NCBI GenBank assembly: GCA_024399965.1 | Contig: JAKSNJ010000003.1 | Coordinates: 1 to 64,000 of the forward strand | DNA from: Paludibacteraceae bacterium | GTDB lineage: Bacteria; Bacteroidota; Bacteroidia; Bacteroidales; Paludibacteraceae | Length of the DNA: 64,000 nt | Direction of reading: 5' to 3' | In this document: in pieces, positions 10,301 through 18,288 of the stretch | How the letters are laid out: each line of letters begins with the position of its first letter | Numbering within the stretch: the first letter of the stretch is position 1 | The notes under the pieces: generated by a model | Database searches by the model: none | The model's input: the letters and a program-made list of their open reading frames with translations, nothing else | Told to the model about the DNA's origin: nothing | Translations under genes and position numbers: made by a program

Positions 10301-11215
10301 GAGAGCAACAAAATTGTAGTGCGACTCCACAATACCATTTCCGGGCAGACCCAAATAGAAATCTGTATTTCCTTTTTCTATCGGCATCACTTGCTCAAAC
10401 GCATAACCGGCAGAATAGGCGTCACCAAAAGGAATTTTCGGGGCTTGGTTACCGGAATACACAGCAATAGGTTTATCTGCACAAATAAAACTGCCTGACA
10501 TATCAATTGACCTCGCACCACTGGGGACACTTGCCACCATAATTGATTGTCCACGCATCAATGTACGCGAGGTAGCGCCTCCGGCAGCCGTTCCGCCCAA
10601 TGTAGGCGCAGCAGGAGTGATACGCACATTGGTATTATCTTCCGTCGCAACTACTACAAATTCCGTTGATTTGGTATCATCAACGTATGTTTGCACAACA
10701 TATTCTTTACCGTATGTCGGACGAGGAATAAGCAACGAAGCATCTTGGGCAATATAACCCGGTTCGCCAAACTTATTGAAGGCATAGCACGAGTAAACAC
10801 GCGAGTCGTCCGCACTTGTGTTGTGGATATGAAAACTACGTGGCAAAGCACGTTCCGTTTCATTGTTGCCGGAGTTACCACTGATATAAACCGACTGCGG
10901 ATTCAAACCGTCATTGACATTAAAAACGATAGAATCCATACCCCCTGTGAGCGAGGTAATGCGCTTCCGAACAGACGGCATACCCATAATATCCACCGTC
11001 ACATCCACCGCCGTGTCAGCGACAATGTAAATAGTGAAAGTTAACGACACCGCATCCGATGGTGCGTTGGAGTTATCCATAAAAACACCCCAAAAGTCGT
11101 TACCTTTTGTGGTCCATTCGCGTGTAGAAGATTGAGCTGCGGTACCAGCCACAAAACACCAACAACCTAATACCAGACATACCGTCTTAAAAAAACTACT
11201 TTTCATTCGTTTCAT
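1364..11215 (-). CDS. Giant repetitive surface protein with T9SS-type C-terminal tail
   Basis: About 3283 aa. The promoter at 11237-11268 excludes the most upstream ATG (11239); ATG 11215 (MKRMKSSFF) or 11206 gives a good signal peptide ending GTAAQ. Residues about 30-520 resemble the IgGFc-binding-like N-terminal domain of Bacteroidetes surface proteins (KGNDFWG, then TEDNTNVRITPA). Most of the rest is about 30 modules of roughly 60-110 aa. Each has a Cys near its start, a W-x-G-x-x-Y element, and an end of the form GCDSxxxLxLxVxPxY, probably giving one pair of cysteines per module. Two modules near the C-terminus share FHGHIYNA and GEWVSPT almost exactly, showing recent duplication. The last 75 residues (NPVVNILSV, YELYDIYG, GTYVFRLYD, KVIVH) fit a type A T9SS sorting tail. 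Expected location: cell surface, as adhesin or envelope fibre. Confidence 0.85.
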   Translation of the reverse strand: MKRMKSSFFKTVCLVLGCWCFVAGTAAQSSTREWTTKGNDFWGVFMDNSNAPSDAVSLTFTIYIVADTAVDVTVDIMGMPSVRKRITSLTGGMDSIVFNVNDGLNPQSVYISGNSGNNETERALPRSFHIHNTSADDSRVYSCYAFNKFGEPGYIAQDASLLIPRPTYGKEYVVQTYVDDTKSTEFVVVATEDNTNVRITPAAPTLGGTAAGGATSRTLMRGQSIMVASVPSGARSIDMSGSFICADKPIAVYSGNQAPKIPFGDAYSAGYAFEQVMPIEKGNTDFYLGLPGNGIVESHYNFVALYSNTHVQVLSNVDGELIEENYTLANSGDGMGDVGMMLRSDEMMLTDVMIHSDKPIMCTQYMTSGAANSERIRIGTKIQTINWGNPADARAAGWDSRVKSVRVVTKELTPKKTSSGWEPYQKHLVHLIVKTSEIGLLTIVGKNGPVTIDPTAFSPFLGDPSMSYGSILLSESSESSWFDISTSGDGFVGFVYGITDGIGYQYTLDFNPYLDGDSLYIQNPEQVMSPYSYDLPYRENDGWYQRQLADWLSKKDVRLDTAYICDSTTLKFYGKLHKEWNLDSVVWKVYECDEKGRVLTNKLVAREASTDIESLDQFFEHRFVNDPQLDRFPQDRDPYTLYQTDLLLYRKHILCENTLPVYSDTLRTMVHVFRSYNDTIRRMACITDTMYCFVDDATHTDPRAEKMDSTMFVSKDGSISGDYQLGFELGLNQWTRHYTTIADCDSTVTFELYVCDTVHIILDTTVCVNELLRFPGSLYFQDETFDHEGRYLDTIKTIGCNDMKARYDTANAFIGCDSIFEVNLHICDTFMIFKRDTFCSNGQWDLPYQWRRDGRLNPDSLVREMYFTDDDTCKWFEFRDTVKTISCPSCDQGGCDSIFVLNLYIATFYHQERSYTDCGQFYNPTTGSLELIPYTWDDCTSETVWDSNNNCRIPTADIAKTTPGIANVFVDSLVSHSGCDSITTLTIMRHKAYLNKQLHSMADNETFEWRGRVFGPLEEHPEPYIYHDSLESVEGCDSIYRLEITIGHTFIQTIEGEICADGVYTWTNHTSSDKYDLSSPEPRLLWDATNNRHIWSNQLSSEYFTAGDYTIIDSLRMAIVVDDKPIETDSIWVLSLMVHPLYATTDNIHMCDNDTLTWQGTLYVGSQFSGTPAQPTYTIVSKGVYTNTAAYTSVFGCDSVFDLNLTVYRTFYQEEDSTVCQGDPFAWTLHEGHAFVDEDGDPIQIEHITDEWGEYVLYDTLHNAECADCEPTGLGCDSIYRLHVTVNPSYKDERTVIVKDTICSKDAPYVWTGHDAAKFTFSADTTINDTIATVLGCDSVVTLQLHVVDNADKVRDTVVCQNEPFFFFGVQRHPFSPKDSLPGTYTYEQVIDAEYGCEFSEKLTILLNPSYYQEYSDTICQDTVGGTYEWVGHNPARFAALPINQAGTFTYYDSLLTVNGCDCDSVWLLRLTVLPSYYTDSMAVMSEEQTFTWEGVTYGGVLATTPHDITVTKDTTIELHWDTYVAGSNRHCDSTRVLYLRIGEVFRDTLRAVTCGNEDYTWYGVDSEGATFVRRVIPFDEWSGQTLYTTADPYQTVRGFDSIYNLELTILPYYPVAPERTHVDSVCQGNAYEWLDHPRALYRTDTREWITTLTDYVPALACGTYIFYDSIGTVGAHSCDSVWALQLRVDSVYNQTAEYTICENDTLHWENRLYVGQYFEGTYDEADYHHVFTNLPAQEAFTDDTVHQTIHGCDSTWNLVLHIRPSYPAVAATDTVYFHVCDTELHTEGDITIGRQVVVDTIATALGCDSAVAQVTYIHPTYLIQKYDTVCRDTINTTWEWQYREGRLVYNQQHEQVDPATLPIPVAGNYVYVDSTRTRTCAECGAIGGCDSVMVMNLCVLPSYYFERTDTMSDEAFIKWEGKTYVGANCSYTPAPDEQVVTVKEPYSTYTVSYPTLPVGTHTCDSTLVLNIRLGKVYRDTTFDFVCDNCVYEWKAPTQDGGTRSRYFAGKDIPGEFLFKDDSLKTIYGFDSIFSLQLYRMPTYAYQFQDTVCQSSPYEWAEHEHHIIFDILRNKRVTTIATDESGWFTFIDSLQTQTYFTDPHVQHSRTTLCDSVWTLTLYVPPTYRVPESLAVCDNDTLRWQNRLYVGNYFNDSTLLNQMVADNQIDTFIVWSKGAHEDSVHYFSQFGCDSVCVLNLDVRGINRTYLHHVLGDNNTTWSFCPSGEWGKEACRKGEDFHVLDYTDPTRPDRHFMFIDTVPNQLGCDSIVYDSVDVYPSYRYDMYDNTCSNVTYNWRKYTDLNHRSSGIYYDSLKTVVHGVDSIYVLHLTVVPSLETHESFTMCKNDTVVWYDQKIYYNPSSIGNVQHFTATYETEYGCNGLHYLDVTFCQNYDFYTVDTICVGDSLLWRGKWYHTAGEYADSLRTSTCPTCDTGIGCDSVYHLTLRNYPTYAFYETDTVCRDTVNSTYTWINQHGDEVLLDEPILINQSGTFHFHKGYETIQQTCDSSYFLELVVLPTYEFDSMAVICDNESIVYQGKTYVGSKAGGEWAAGAYTDTVRFETVFGCDSIYIFGLVVYPSYDAVETYDTICDNETFDFHGHIYNANGEWVSPTREVQTFTLDSVVASVHGCDSAVLHKVTVYPTWRFLQTDTVCQDTLTAQYTWTNPFGDILIPDEGPAMQDVVGDYTYTKSFASRANRCDSLFELQLTVLPVYRFEEQRTMCDNEMISWQGHDYRGAKKEGTYSAGVWHDTITYATTSVSGYGCDSTYILTLTVYPTYEPTPENFDICDSETYDFHGHIYNARGEWVSPTHQTAVFTLDTVLTSVLGCDSAVQHIVTVHPTYRFVCDTTICSNETLVWHDRSYHYDKATVAHDSIKLQTANWGCDSIYCLNLTVQQAYAFQIDSVICADQSFTFTWHNTVKDITVVPNTKQSFSFYDSLTTRYTLCDSVYHLDLTVCAFQYDTIRDTLCTGDTYVFRDSAWTRGGTYHYEALNQFNCPEITTLYLTEIPPTRLQVKALNVCADASQVKVAFTFSGKRPRSYRVDYSTAAEQHGFVDADHLPVTDDTLYLDMPYRADRLDYVRPDNYSAKLYFEGVCIDSSLTSQNISFTVHYPSWIIPQHWDDVIQTLAPAYNGGYEFSGYQWYKNNEQLIGETGPYYYNPHYLDTEAHYSVALRRSGEDYYICSCEMTPSITKDDPVMPTTPYVSVVPTEVVRENPVVNILSVSGGQYELYDIYGSLFTKGSYDNLDHNAFQVRIPSVPGTYVFRLYDRGAGEREVKVIVH

Positions 11216-11236
11216 ATATGCATATAAAATAGCGTA

Positions 11237-11268
11237 CAAAAATACACTTTTTTTTGCAAACTACCAAA
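11237..11268 (-). promoter_or_regulatory. Promoter of the giant surface protein operon
   Basis: On the minus strand TTTG (11265-11268), 20-nt spacer ending in TG, then TATTTTTG (11237-11244). This leaves a 5' leader of only about 15-25 nt and rules out the ATG at 11239 as the start. Confidence 0.8.
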
Positions 11269-11304
11269 TAAATTTCAATTTATTTTGTAATATTCGATTT
11301 TTCT

Positions 11305-11335
11305 TTTGATAGTAGCAAATTTTTTTGTACTTTTG
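11305..11335 (+). promoter_or_regulatory. Promoter of valS
   Basis: TTTG (11305-11308), 19-nt spacer, TACTTTTG (11328-11335). It is the only promoter of this type in the window with a 19-nt rather than 20-nt spacer. It is divergent from the giant-protein promoter. Confidence 0.8.
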
Positions 11336-11358
11336 CGCGTTTTTGATTAAAATGAATT

Positions 11359-13995
11359 ATGGATAGTAAGTACAATCCCACAGACATTGAAACCAAGTGG
11401 TATCAATATTGGTTAGACAACAAACTTTTTCATAGTGAGCCAGATGGTCGTGAGCCGTTTACCGTTGTTATTCCGCCACCTAATGTAACAGGCGTATTAC
11501 ACATGGGCCACGTGCTAAACGAGACTATTCAAGATGTGCTCGTTCGTCGTGCTCGTTTAGAGGGTAAAAACGCATGTTGGGTACCCGGCACCGACCATGC
11601 CTCTATCGCCACGGAAGCCAAGGTAATTAAGCGACTCAAAGAGCAGGGCATCAACAAAAGCGATTTGACCCGTGAGCAGTTCCTCAAACACGCTTGGGAT
11701 TGGACCGATGAACACGGAGGAATTATTCTCAAACAACTGCGCACTTTGGGTTGCTCGTGTGACTGGGACCGTACTGCTTTCACCATGGATGAGACACGTA
11801 GTAAAGCCGTCATTCGTACTTTCTGCGATTTATATAAGAAGGGACTCATTTACAGAGGTTTGCGTATGGTCAACTGGGACCCTGAACGGCAGACTGCCCT
11901 TTCTGATGAAGAGGTTATTTATCACGATGAACACAGCAAATTCTACTACTTGCGTTACAAGGTGGTTGAGCCCGGTGTGACCAACCCCGAAACGGGTGCA
12001 GATTATGCTATCGTAGCCACCACTCGTCCCGAGACTATTTTCGGAGATATAGCCGTATGTATCAACCCCAAAGAGGAGAAGAATCAATGGTTGAAAGGCA
12101 AGCATGTCATCGTGCCCGGAGTAGGACGTGAGATACCGATTATTGAAGATAGATACGTAGAAATTGGGTTCGGCACGGGTTGCCTAAAAGTGACCCCTGC
12201 TCACGATGTAAACGACTATGCTTTAGGGCAAAAATACGGCCTCAAAACAATAGATATCTTTACCGCTGATGCTCACCTCAATTTAGAGGAAGTGAAAGCC
12301 GAAAACCTACCATTCAAGACACTTGATTTGGACAAATTCCATAGCATGGACCGCTTTGACTGCCGCAAGGAGATAGTGGTTGATTTACAGGAACTTGGGT
12401 TGGTAGAAAAGATTGAAGATTATGACAACAAGGTGGGTTATTCGGAGCGTACCAACGTGCCTATTGAGCCCCGTTTGAGTTTACAGTGGTTCATCAAGAT
12501 GCAGCACTTTGCCGACATTGCTTTGCCCCCTGTTATGAACGATGACATCGTTTTCTATCCCACTAAATACAAAAACACGTACCGCAACTGGCTGGAAGGT
12601 ATTAAGGATTGGTGCATCTCACGCCAACTGTGGTGGGGACACCGTATTCCTGCTTACTACGAAGCTGATTTGTTGGCACAGACCGGCTTGGAGAACTACC
12701 CCAATGATGAAATCATTGTCAGCGAGACCAAGCCCGAAGGCAACTACGTGCAAGACGAAGGAGCGTTGGACACATGGTTCAGTTCATGGTTGTGGCCAAT
12801 TTCCCTCTTCAACGACGAAGAACGCCAATACTACTACCCCACCTCTGACCTTGTAACCGGTCCGGACATTATCTTCTTCTGGGTAGCACGCATGATTATG
12901 GCAGGTTACGAATACGTTGGTAAGATGCCGTTCAAGCACGTCTATTTCACGGGTATCGTACGCGATAAATTAGGTCGTAAGATGTCCAAATCGTTGGGCA
13001 ATAGTCCCGACCCGTTGGACCTGATTGCCCGCTACGGCGCAGACGGAGTACGAATGGGTATTTTGCTATCTGCACCTGCCGGAAACGATATTTTGTACGA
13101 TGATTCGCTCTGCGAACAGGGACGTAATTTCTGCAATAAGATTTGGAACTGCTTCCGCATGGTTAAGGGCTTGACCGTGGACGAGACACAAGGCACGCTG
13201 CAAGGTACCAACAAGATGGCCGTTGACTGGTTCCGCAGTAAACTCAATGAAGCCGCAGCCGAAGTAGATGACTTGATGAAGAAATACCGTCTGAGCGAGG
13301 CCCTGATGACCATCTACAAACTCTACACAGACGAGTTCTCCGGCTGGTACTTGGAGATGATTAAGCCGGCTTATCAGCAGCCCATTGACAAAGCCACCTA
13401 TGATGTCACGTTGCAGTATTTCGACGAGATGTTGCGTCTCTTGCACCCCTTCATGCCGTTCATAACTGAAGAGTTGTGGCAGAACATCACACCACGTGCT
13501 CCTCACGCCAGTATCATGACGGCCTCGTTAACTACAGATACGACCAAAGACGAGCAATTGCTGCACGACATCGCTTTCACCAAAGAAGTGGTAGCCGGTG
13601 TGCGCAACGTACGCGCCTCAAAGAATATTCCACCGAAGGAGAAGATGACACTTATCAGCCCTGTTGCCTTGTCGGCATTGGTGGATAAGTTAGCGAATTG
13701 TGAAGTACAAGTAGGCAGTACCAAACCTGCCACCGCAGCATCCTTTATCGTAGGAACGACCGAGTTCAGCATTCCGATGGATAACTTCGTTAATAAGGAC
13801 GAAGAAATCAAAAAGTTAAAAGCCGACTTGGCGCACCAAGAGGGCTTCTTAAAGGGTGTTCTTGCTAAATTGGGTAATGAGCGTTTTGTAGCAAATGCCA
13901 AACCCGAGGTAGTAGAACTGGAGCGTAAGAAGAAAGCCGATGCTGAGCAACGTATTGCTACTATCAAGGCCTCGTTAGCCGCATTGCAGCAATAG
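11359..13995 (+). CDS. valS: Valyl-tRNA synthetase
   Basis: 878 aa, a normal length for the enzyme that charges tRNA-Val in the cytoplasm. Class I signatures are visible: the HIGH-type motif as HMGH at residues 48-51 and KMSKS at about residue 541. The tRNA-anticodon helical region follows, and the C-terminus is the coiled-coil tRNA arm typical of ValRS (from about residue 810, ending ASLAALQQ). A nearer upstream ATG at 11352 runs into a stop after four codons, so ATG 11359 is the start. It has its own promoter and is convergent with the next gene, whose stop codon lies only 2 bp away, leaving no room for a conventional terminator. Confidence 0.98.
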   Translation: MDSKYNPTDIETKWYQYWLDNKLFHSEPDGREPFTVVIPPPNVTGVLHMGHVLNETIQDVLVRRARLEGKNACWVPGTDHASIATEAKVIKRLKEQGINKSDLTREQFLKHAWDWTDEHGGIILKQLRTLGCSCDWDRTAFTMDETRSKAVIRTFCDLYKKGLIYRGLRMVNWDPERQTALSDEEVIYHDEHSKFYYLRYKVVEPGVTNPETGADYAIVATTRPETIFGDIAVCINPKEEKNQWLKGKHVIVPGVGREIPIIEDRYVEIGFGTGCLKVTPAHDVNDYALGQKYGLKTIDIFTADAHLNLEEVKAENLPFKTLDLDKFHSMDRFDCRKEIVVDLQELGLVEKIEDYDNKVGYSERTNVPIEPRLSLQWFIKMQHFADIALPPVMNDDIVFYPTKYKNTYRNWLEGIKDWCISRQLWWGHRIPAYYEADLLAQTGLENYPNDEIIVSETKPEGNYVQDEGALDTWFSSWLWPISLFNDEERQYYYPTSDLVTGPDIIFFWVARMIMAGYEYVGKMPFKHVYFTGIVRDKLGRKMSKSLGNSPDPLDLIARYGADGVRMGILLSAPAGNDILYDDSLCEQGRNFCNKIWNCFRMVKGLTVDETQGTLQGTNKMAVDWFRSKLNEAAAEVDDLMKKYRLSEALMTIYKLYTDEFSGWYLEMIKPAYQQPIDKATYDVTLQYFDEMLRLLHPFMPFITEELWQNITPRAPHASIMTASLTTDTTKDEQLLHDIAFTKEVVAGVRNVRASKNIPPKEKMTLISPVALSALVDKLANCEVQVGSTKPATAASFIVGTTEFSIPMDNFVNKDEEIKKLKADLAHQEGFLKGVLAKLGNERFVANAKPEVVELERKKKADAEQRIATIKASLAALQQ

Positions 13996-13997
13996 GT

Positions 13998-15314
13998 TTA
14001 TTGCACCTTGCGGTAGCGACCTTCAATCAGCAGCATACCCGGTAAGATTTCCCCACCGGCCGTTTTCTTCAAGGTGGTGAAATTCAAGTCACTACCTTCG
14101 CCCTGCTCCAAGACTGCATTATAGCGATTGTCCCAAATCTTTCCTTTGACAGGTTGGACAGTCGCTATATATCTATAGGTTGTCCGTTTTGTTTCAGGAT
14201 TATACAGGCGTTGAACCACTTGGAATTTGGTACTTTCCGTGATGCCTTCTTTGAGGCCTATTTTGGCGGTGTATCCAGCTATGGTGCCGTTCTTACCTTC
14301 CAAGATACCATATACCGGGGTCTTCACTTTAAAATCTTCATATTGCTTACCCAAAGCGACAATGTTCTTATCCACAGAACGGGCACAAATCGTTTTCACT
14401 AACTCAGAACGTTCGTATTTACCTTTGAGGGTACTTTTCTTGTCATACTCATACTCATGTGCTACATAGCGCACACGGTAGGTAGTTTGGTCAGCCAAGA
14501 AAGCGGCTATTTTTTCCGGATTGGGAGTCATCGTAGCATGATATTTAGAGAAGACCGCTGCGATGGAATCGTTCCAAACCAATTGGTATAAGTAGCTGTG
14601 TGTCTTAACATTAAATCCCGTAAAACTGTCTGCAATAGCACCAACACCTTGTGCCAACTGCCTACCGGAGTTGCCACCAAAGAAAGCATCAAAGATACCA
14701 CCAATCACCGCCATACTTGTTTTGGCTGCCTGTGCCTCCTGCTCTGCCGTTACGTAAGTGATGTCGTTAACAAGAACAAAGGTTTGTCCTATCAGTTCCT
14801 CACCGGCATCGGACAAGGCCGATACGCCACGTACCGTCTGCATAGCCAATGCCACATCAATATCAGAGGCATTGTACTGACCTCGTTCGGCTAACAACTC
14901 GGTATTAAACGTAGCCAACGAATCCGTTCCAGAGAGGTTAAACCACTTGGCTACCAAGGCCTTACCAACCTGTGCATCGTTGAGCAGATTCTCTATGTAT
15001 TGCGCATTTTGGCTTATCTCGGAAGCAGGAAGCGGATGTCCGTACTCCGCCTTAAACAGACCCGATTTGTTTTTCTGAACACCACTGACCTGACTATTAT
15101 CAATAATACGCCATTGCAGATTATGGTCATCGTATTTATCAGGGGTCGGCAGGGCTATATAGGCCTCATGTATGTTGGGACCAAACTCATCTTCGGGGTG
15201 AAAGACCAAGATGGTAGCCAGTGAATTACGCTTATAATCCAGCACGCCCGTAGATTGTGCCCACAGGGACACAGCCATTACGAGCATACAGAAGGCAATC
15301 AAATGCTTTCTCAT
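13998..15314 (-). CDS. Exported protein of unknown function (last gene of five-gene operon)
   Basis: 438 aa. The ATG at 15314 (MRKHLIAFCMLVMAVSLWAQ) gives a clean signal peptide; the upstream in-frame TTG does not. I do not recognise a named family. The mature part begins YKRNSLATILVFH and contains a glycine-rich stretch at about residues 200-230 (SMAVIGGIFDAFFGGNSGR) that could be a membrane-associating segment. A C-terminal beta-rich region follows (residues about 330-438). Position suggests that it works in the envelope with the four exported proteins upstream, being translated 21 bp after the preceding gene. Confidence 0.85.
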   Translation of the reverse strand: MRKHLIAFCMLVMAVSLWAQSTGVLDYKRNSLATILVFHPEDEFGPNIHEAYIALPTPDKYDDHNLQWRIIDNSQVSGVQKNKSGLFKAEYGHPLPASEISQNAQYIENLLNDAQVGKALVAKWFNLSGTDSLATFNTELLAERGQYNASDIDVALAMQTVRGVSALSDAGEELIGQTFVLVNDITYVTAEQEAQAAKTSMAVIGGIFDAFFGGNSGRQLAQGVGAIADSFTGFNVKTHSYLYQLVWNDSIAAVFSKYHATMTPNPEKIAAFLADQTTYRVRYVAHEYEYDKKSTLKGKYERSELVKTICARSVDKNIVALGKQYEDFKVKTPVYGILEGKNGTIAGYTAKIGLKEGITESTKFQVVQRLYNPETKRTTYRYIATVQPVKGKIWDNRYNAVLEQGEGSDLNFTTLKKTAGGEILPGMLLIEGRYRKVQ

Positions 15315-15335
15315 ATCCAATGTGTAAAGAGTGAA

Positions 15336-16262
15336 TTAACGCAAGAAACCCATATTGGTGGTGATGGGTTGCTGGTGGTTACCGTATGCAACACCGATGG
15401 CACGTGCAGCTTCGATACGCTGTTTTTCAAGGTCTATACCATCTTGATATTGCTTCATCTCAAATTTCCAATCGTCCAAGACTTTGGCTTTCACTTCTTT
15501 ATATACATCCATTGCTTCGCCATAGCAAGCAGCATCGGGGTAAATTTGTGCCAAGTACTCACCGGCCTTTTGAGCGCCGGTAGCATTTTGCTCAGCAGCC
15601 CAAGCCATACGTGCCTTTTGCAAGTTCTGCACACAGACATAGTCTTGATAAGCGTGGAAGATATCCAAGCCCACCTGCAAGGACTCATCGTAGTATTTGC
15701 ATTGTGAGGGTATAACCATCACTACTGACAATGCATGTTCATAGTCATGCATCTCGGCCAAAGCGCGTGCTTCCTTCATCAGGCGAGGGGCTTCGCTGTC
15801 ATAGTAAGCCAAAATCTTTGCCTTACCTTCCTCAATGAATTGCGCCATAGCGGGCGAGTTCGTATTAAGATGCTTCAGGGCATCCATATAAGCACGCGTT
15901 TCGGAGCGTCCTACTCCCTTAATGGTTTGTGAGGCGGTAGCCAAGACGGTCTTTTGTGCTACGTCAGCCACATACAAGGTAGCGTCCATCGTCTCAACTA
16001 TCTGCATAGGAGGACCAGCTACGACATCTTTGTCTTGCGGAACCATGAAAATGGTCAATACGAATTGGCCGTTATTGTCCAATGAAGCAATGCCCTGCTT
16101 TGCCAGCAGTTGGTTCAGTTTATTGATTACCTGTGCCTTTGCCGTCTCGGGGAACGGTTCAGTCAGGTCCTCTACGGCTACCGTGAGGGGCAAGTATTGC
16201 GTTTGCGCCGTCAGCGTAAGAGCTACCATCAGCGCAGCAAGTATCATATTCAGTTTTTTCAT
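15336..16262 (-). CDS. Exported protein, possibly CsgG/LPP20-like
   Basis: 308 aa from ATG 16262 (MKKLNMILAALMVALTLTAQ signal peptide), 22 nt after the previous stop. Residues about 20-120 form an alternating alpha/beta segment (LTVAVEDLTEPFP, then KAQVINKLNQLLAKQGI, then FVLTIFMVP). It is reminiscent of periplasmic domains in the CsgG/FlgT/LPP20 group that assemble at the outer membrane. A Ser/Thr ring-like phrase (TASQTIKGVGRSETRAYMDAL) and long helices at residues 130-290 follow. Family assignment is tentative and comes from secondary-structure pattern only. Its genomic partners are the other exported proteins of the operon. Confidence 0.85.
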   Translation of the reverse strand: MKKLNMILAALMVALTLTAQTQYLPLTVAVEDLTEPFPETAKAQVINKLNQLLAKQGIASLDNNGQFVLTIFMVPQDKDVVAGPPMQIVETMDATLYVADVAQKTVLATASQTIKGVGRSETRAYMDALKHLNTNSPAMAQFIEEGKAKILAYYDSEAPRLMKEARALAEMHDYEHALSVVMVIPSQCKYYDESLQVGLDIFHAYQDYVCVQNLQKARMAWAAEQNATGAQKAGEYLAQIYPDAACYGEAMDVYKEVKAKVLDDWKFEMKQYQDGIDLEKQRIEAARAIGVAYGNHQQPITTNMGFLR

Positions 16263-16284
16263 AATGATTCTCTTTAGTGGTTTA

Positions 16285-17235
16285 TTACTTTTCTCCAATA
16301 ATCAGCACGGCACGACCCAAGCCCTTCATCAGCACTTTGGAAGGAATCTTAAAGGGCTCTTTCTTCAATGCCTTTTGCAGTTTCTTTGCAAAAGAAGAGG
16401 CGTCCATAGCGATGCCATAATCGTCGTACAGAGGGATACGCACTTGCGTGAAGTCCATGTGCGTTTCGCTGGCGGCTTTCAGCGAGAAACGTTGGCTAAC
16501 CGTATTCTGTGCCATCCAGCGTTGAATAATGTCACCGAGTTCATCTTCACCAAATTCAGTCTCTAAGTCCACGCCTGCTTCGTTATCAGCAAAGACTTTG
16601 ATGTCGAAACGAATCTCACGTCCCTGCTCTTGCATTGTGCCAAAGTAGTCCATCAAACTATTTTGGAAATTGTCCATACGCGAAACGATGGCTTCCTCCA
16701 ATAGCACTGCCACATCGGCATTCATAGAGGGGTCGCCAGTACCGCTGACGGCTGCCACCGATTTGCCGGTATAGGCATCTTTGGCCTCCAAAATATAGGT
16801 CAGCGAGTGCTTGAGTCCCATGTCGTTGACACTCCAAGTCAGTTCAAGAATAATATCTGCCTTAGCCACACGGCTGATGGCATCAAGGGGTGTTTCTGAC
16901 AGCTCGTTGCCATTTTTAGACATAGTCAGATTGTCCTCAGCACGCTCTTGGTCGATATTCTTGAGGGTTTGTTCCAAGTCCTCTAAGGGGAACTCGCGTG
17001 CAGCAAAGAGTTCGTTAATCTTGGCAATCGCCAATTTCAGTTGGGTATTTTCCTGTAATGCCTCACGGTAAGCGGGCACTTTCTGCTGATAGTCCATATT
17101 GGTTACCTCGGTGTAGTAACCGTTGGTAATGCACCAGTTCTCAGATGGGAAGACCATCAGTTCGGGTTTCTTGATTTGGGCGGAGACAGCTATCGCCATC
17201 GACATAACCGCCGTAAGTAAGAGCACCTTTTTCAT
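16285..17235 (-). CDS. Exported protein, DUF6175-like
   Basis: 316 aa with signal peptide MKKVLLLTAVMSMAIAVSAQ. The mature N-terminus (KPELMVFPSENWC, then NMDYQQKVPAYREAL) resembles, from memory, the Bacteroidetes family DUF6175; this needs a profile search. It has no lipobox and no membrane helix beyond the signal. It is the third gene of the operon, 14 bp after the lipoprotein gene. Functional role is unknown. The recurring association with small FlgT-like proteins and a CsgG/LPP20-like protein in the same operon points to an envelope assembly. Confidence 0.85.
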   Translation of the reverse strand: MKKVLLLTAVMSMAIAVSAQIKKPELMVFPSENWCITNGYYTEVTNMDYQQKVPAYREALQENTQLKLAIAKINELFAAREFPLEDLEQTLKNIDQERAEDNLTMSKNGNELSETPLDAISRVAKADIILELTWSVNDMGLKHSLTYILEAKDAYTGKSVAAVSGTGDPSMNADVAVLLEEAIVSRMDNFQNSLMDYFGTMQEQGREIRFDIKVFADNEAGVDLETEFGEDELGDIIQRWMAQNTVSQRFSLKAASETHMDFTQVRIPLYDDYGIAMDASSFAKKLQKALKKEPFKIPSKVLMKGLGRAVLIIGEK

Positions 17236-17249
17236 AGTAGTATCATTAA

Positions 17250-17750
17250 TTAAAGTTCATACATATTTTGGGCAGGAATGATGCCGTCGGCTTGCATACG
17301 TGCCTTTAACTCATTGCGCTTAACGGTAACGGTAACCATCTGCACCATCTGCTTGCCATTGCGCTCGTAGGTGGTAGTGGCAGTACGCTTGTCGTGCAAA
17401 GAAACGTATTTGGTCCAATCGCCACCGTCCACAAAGAAGGCGTTGAAATAGTCCTCACGCTTGGCTTGGATATTCATATCAAAACAAATGGGTTTGAGTG
17501 CCTCAATACCATTTGAACCGGCATCTACGCCCTCAAACAGGACTTCCTTGACGGCTTTGCGTTGTGCGTCGGTAAAAGCGATAGCGGCATTACGGGCTTT
17601 CACTTGTACCCGAATGACATAACTGCCATCGTAGTTGGCGGTCAGCACCTTACTCTTGGCATCATAACTGGCTTGCGATTTATACGCACCACAACCGGTC
17701 AGCAGGGCAGCTACTACCGCTGCGACCAATACAAAAAGGGACTTTTTCAT
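17250..17750 (-). CDS. Small lipoprotein, paralogue of the upstream gene
   Basis: 166 aa with a lipobox (LLTGC, Cys about residue 20), so probably lipid-anchored in the outer membrane. Residues about 45-110 align by eye with the product of 17750-18250: an aligned run V(K/R)V, then QRKAVKEVLFEG against QCRKNAVHGVLFKG, then YFNAFFVDGGDWTKYVS against YFDQFFSEGGEFMKYAS. The two genes are therefore ancient tandem duplicates. The start codon overlaps the upstream stop by one base (TAATG), indicating translational coupling. Confidence 0.88.
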   Translation of the reverse strand: MKKSLFVLVAAVVAALLTGCGAYKSQASYDAKSKVLTANYDGSYVIRVQVKARNAAIAFTDAQRKAVKEVLFEGVDAGSNGIEALKPICFDMNIQAKREDYFNAFFVDGGDWTKYVSLHDKRTATTTYERNGKQMVQMVTVTVKRNELKARMQADGIIPAQNMYEL

Positions 17751-18250
17751 TAGAATCCGGCATTAAAAGATTTGATAATTCCGGCATGTTCCATGGCCTT
17801 ACGCAAGTCATCTTTGCGCACATTGACCACGTTGCCTACCTTGTATTCTTTTCCAACTTTCACCGTTTCAGTAGTACCTGCCACGATGGAAGCATATTTC
17901 ATAAACTCGCCACCCTCGCTAAAAAACTGGTCAAAATATGTCTTGTTGACATCTTCAGCACCCGGTGTATTGACGATAGCGCGCTGTGCAATACAACCGT
18001 TACCGCCACCAAAGCCCTTGAACAGAACGCCGTGAACGGCATTTTTGCGGCATTGATTCTCTGCCACAGAGGCCTTTTTGCTGTAACTCCACACTTTAAC
18101 AAGATACGAACCGGGCTGTGCATTGCCGGCGCACTCAATCTCATACCGATACGCTTGGGTATCTTTGTTCGCTTTTTTTTCTTTTGCCGTTTCGGCAGTC
18201 ATTGGCAAGCACACCAGTGCGCCAAGAAGGAGGAAAATAATCTTTCGCAT
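17750..18250 (-). CDS. Small exported protein, first gene of the operon
   Basis: 166 aa, signal peptide MRKIIFLLLGALVCLPMTAE, no lipobox. A Lys-rich linker precedes a compact alpha/beta domain with the signature SYSKKASVAENQCRKNAVHG and FDQFFSEGGEF. It is paralogous to the following lipoprotein. The pattern of a strand, a long helix with A-x-x-x-x-R-K-A-V, then a glycine-rich phrase is reminiscent of the FlgT N-terminal domain, but I would not assign it. The operon is led by a strong promoter at 18289-18320. Confidence 0.85.
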   Translation of the reverse strand: MRKIIFLLLGALVCLPMTAETAKEKKANKDTQAYRYEIECAGNAQPGSYLVKVWSYSKKASVAENQCRKNAVHGVLFKGFGGGNGCIAQRAIVNTPGAEDVNKTYFDQFFSEGGEFMKYASIVAGTTETVKVGKEYKVGNVVNVRKDDLRKAMEHAGIIKSFNAGF

Positions 18251-18288
18251 ACGTGTATTAATATTAAGGTGTTATTACGATTTGGCTG

